From positions 1 to 5,981 of the forward strand of contig DATFYI010000315.1 of assembly GCA_035315125.1 (NCBI GenBank): DNA of 5,981 nt, given 5' to 3'. Below the pieces are notes generated by a model that was not told where the DNA came from, made no database searches, and saw only the letters and a program-made list of their open reading frames with translations. The position numbers were made by a program, and so were the translations under genes. Position 1 is the first letter of the stretch; every line of letters starts with the position of its first letter. Shown here piece after piece: positions 5,496-5,981 of the stretch. Source of the DNA: DATFYI01 sp035315125. Its GTDB lineage: Bacteria > Chloroflexota > Anaerolineae > Anaerolineales > Anaerolineaceae.

Positions 5496-5981
5496 ATGGA
5501 CTTCGAAAAACCACATCGTCGAATGAATCTATTAACAGGCCAGTGGGTTTTGGTGTCACCTCACCGGGCCAAACGGCCCTGGTTGGGTCAGGTAGAAAAA
5601 ACGCCGCCGGAAAATTTACCTGCTTATGACCCAGCCTGTTACCTTTGTCCGGGGAATATGCGAAACACTGGATCGAAAAACCCACAATACATAAAAACAT
5701 TTGTGTTCGATAACGACTTTCCAGCACTATTGTTGCCGGAAAAAACAGCCGGAAAGGAAATTCCGTTGCGTGGTTTGTTTAGAGCGGAGCCTGAAGCCGG
5801 GATTTGCCGGGTGGTTTGCTTTTCTCCGAGGCACGATTTGACTTTGCCGGAGCTTGGTCAGTCTGAGGTGGAAGCTGTCGTAGAAGCCTGGACAGCGCAA
5901 ACCGTTGACCTGGGCCGTCTGGATTATATCCATTATGTGCAGGTCTTTGAAAATAAAGGCGCCATGATGGGTTGTTCCAAT
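5496..5981 (+). CDS. galT: Galactose-1-phosphate uridylyltransferase (GalT), N-terminal part; runs off window
   Basis: An open frame from ATG 5496 to the window end with no stop, giving 162 visible residues of a protein normally about 330-350 long. It opens with HRRMNLLTGQWVLVSPHRAK (residues 7-26), typical of the family. CYLCPGN (48-54) supplies two zinc cysteines (C48, C51, matching Cys52/Cys55 of E. coli GalT). FVFDNDFPALL (69-79) and SPRHDLTLPEL (110-120, with H113 as third zinc ligand) follow. The last residues, VQVFENKGAMMGCSN, end immediately before the expected HPHGQ active-site motif with the nucleophilic histidine, which lies outside the window. The enzyme exchanges UMP between UDP-glucose and galactose-1-phosphate in the Leloir pathway. 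GGAGA at 5482-5486 supports the start. It is transcribed divergently from the sigma operon, and no functional link between them is evident. Confidence 0.95.
   Translation, partial: MDFEKPHRRMNLLTGQWVLVSPHRAKRPWLGQVEKTPPENLPAYDPACYLCPGNMRNTGSKNPQYIKTFVFDNDFPALLLPEKTAGKEIPLRGLFRAEPEAGICRVVCFSPRHDLTLPELGQSEVEAVVEAWTAQTVDLGRLDYIHYVQVFENKGAMMGCSN

Noticed and set aside
5494..5933. Two minus-strand open frames (5494-5727 and 5727-5933)
   Set aside because: They are antisense to galT, whose conserved zinc and family motifs are clear on the plus strand.

Overview
The window looks like an ordinary chromosomal stretch of a bacterium from the Chloroflexota, most likely an Anaerolineae-type lineage. This is an inference. 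It rests on an exported bactofilin-like beta-repeat membrane protein and a toast-rack protein lying together behind an ECF sigma/anti-sigma pair, a combination I associate with that phylum, and on roughly balanced base composition. I see no mobile element, CRISPR array, tRNA or rRNA.

Layout: (1) A plus-strand housekeeping run (1-2194) holds the 3' end of obg (GTPase with OCT domain), then nadD (NAD biosynthesis) 6 bp later, then a 12-TM major facilitator transporter of the fosmidomycin-resistance (Fsr) type, whose TTG start overlaps the nadD stop. (2) A perfect 12-bp stem hairpin (2198-2234) separates this run from a convergent minus-strand operon. Its U-tract faces the minus-strand transcript. 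(3) The minus-strand operon (5384 down to 2260) reads ECF sigma factor, zinc-binding anti-sigma factor with two TM segments, signal-peptide/bactofilin-like/multi-TM protein with a Pro-rich tail, and toast-rack putative lipoprotein. The first three genes overlap by 20 and 17 nt. (4) A 111-bp divergent intergenic region (5385-5495) separates this operon from the start of galT (5496 onward, cut by the window end).

The most interesting part is the minus-strand operon with its promoter. Upstream of the sigma gene is TGCAAC-N16-CGTA, which differs by one base from the Bacillus sigma-W type promoter (TGAAAC-N16-CGTA). It is placed to give a leader of about 28 nt. I read the operon as a self-activating cell-envelope stress module: the sigma factor is held by a membrane anti-sigma factor and drives its own operon, whose last two genes make surface beta-structured proteins resembling those of Lia/Psp-type envelope responses. 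The individual families are known. The assembled circuit and the function of the two surface proteins are inference.
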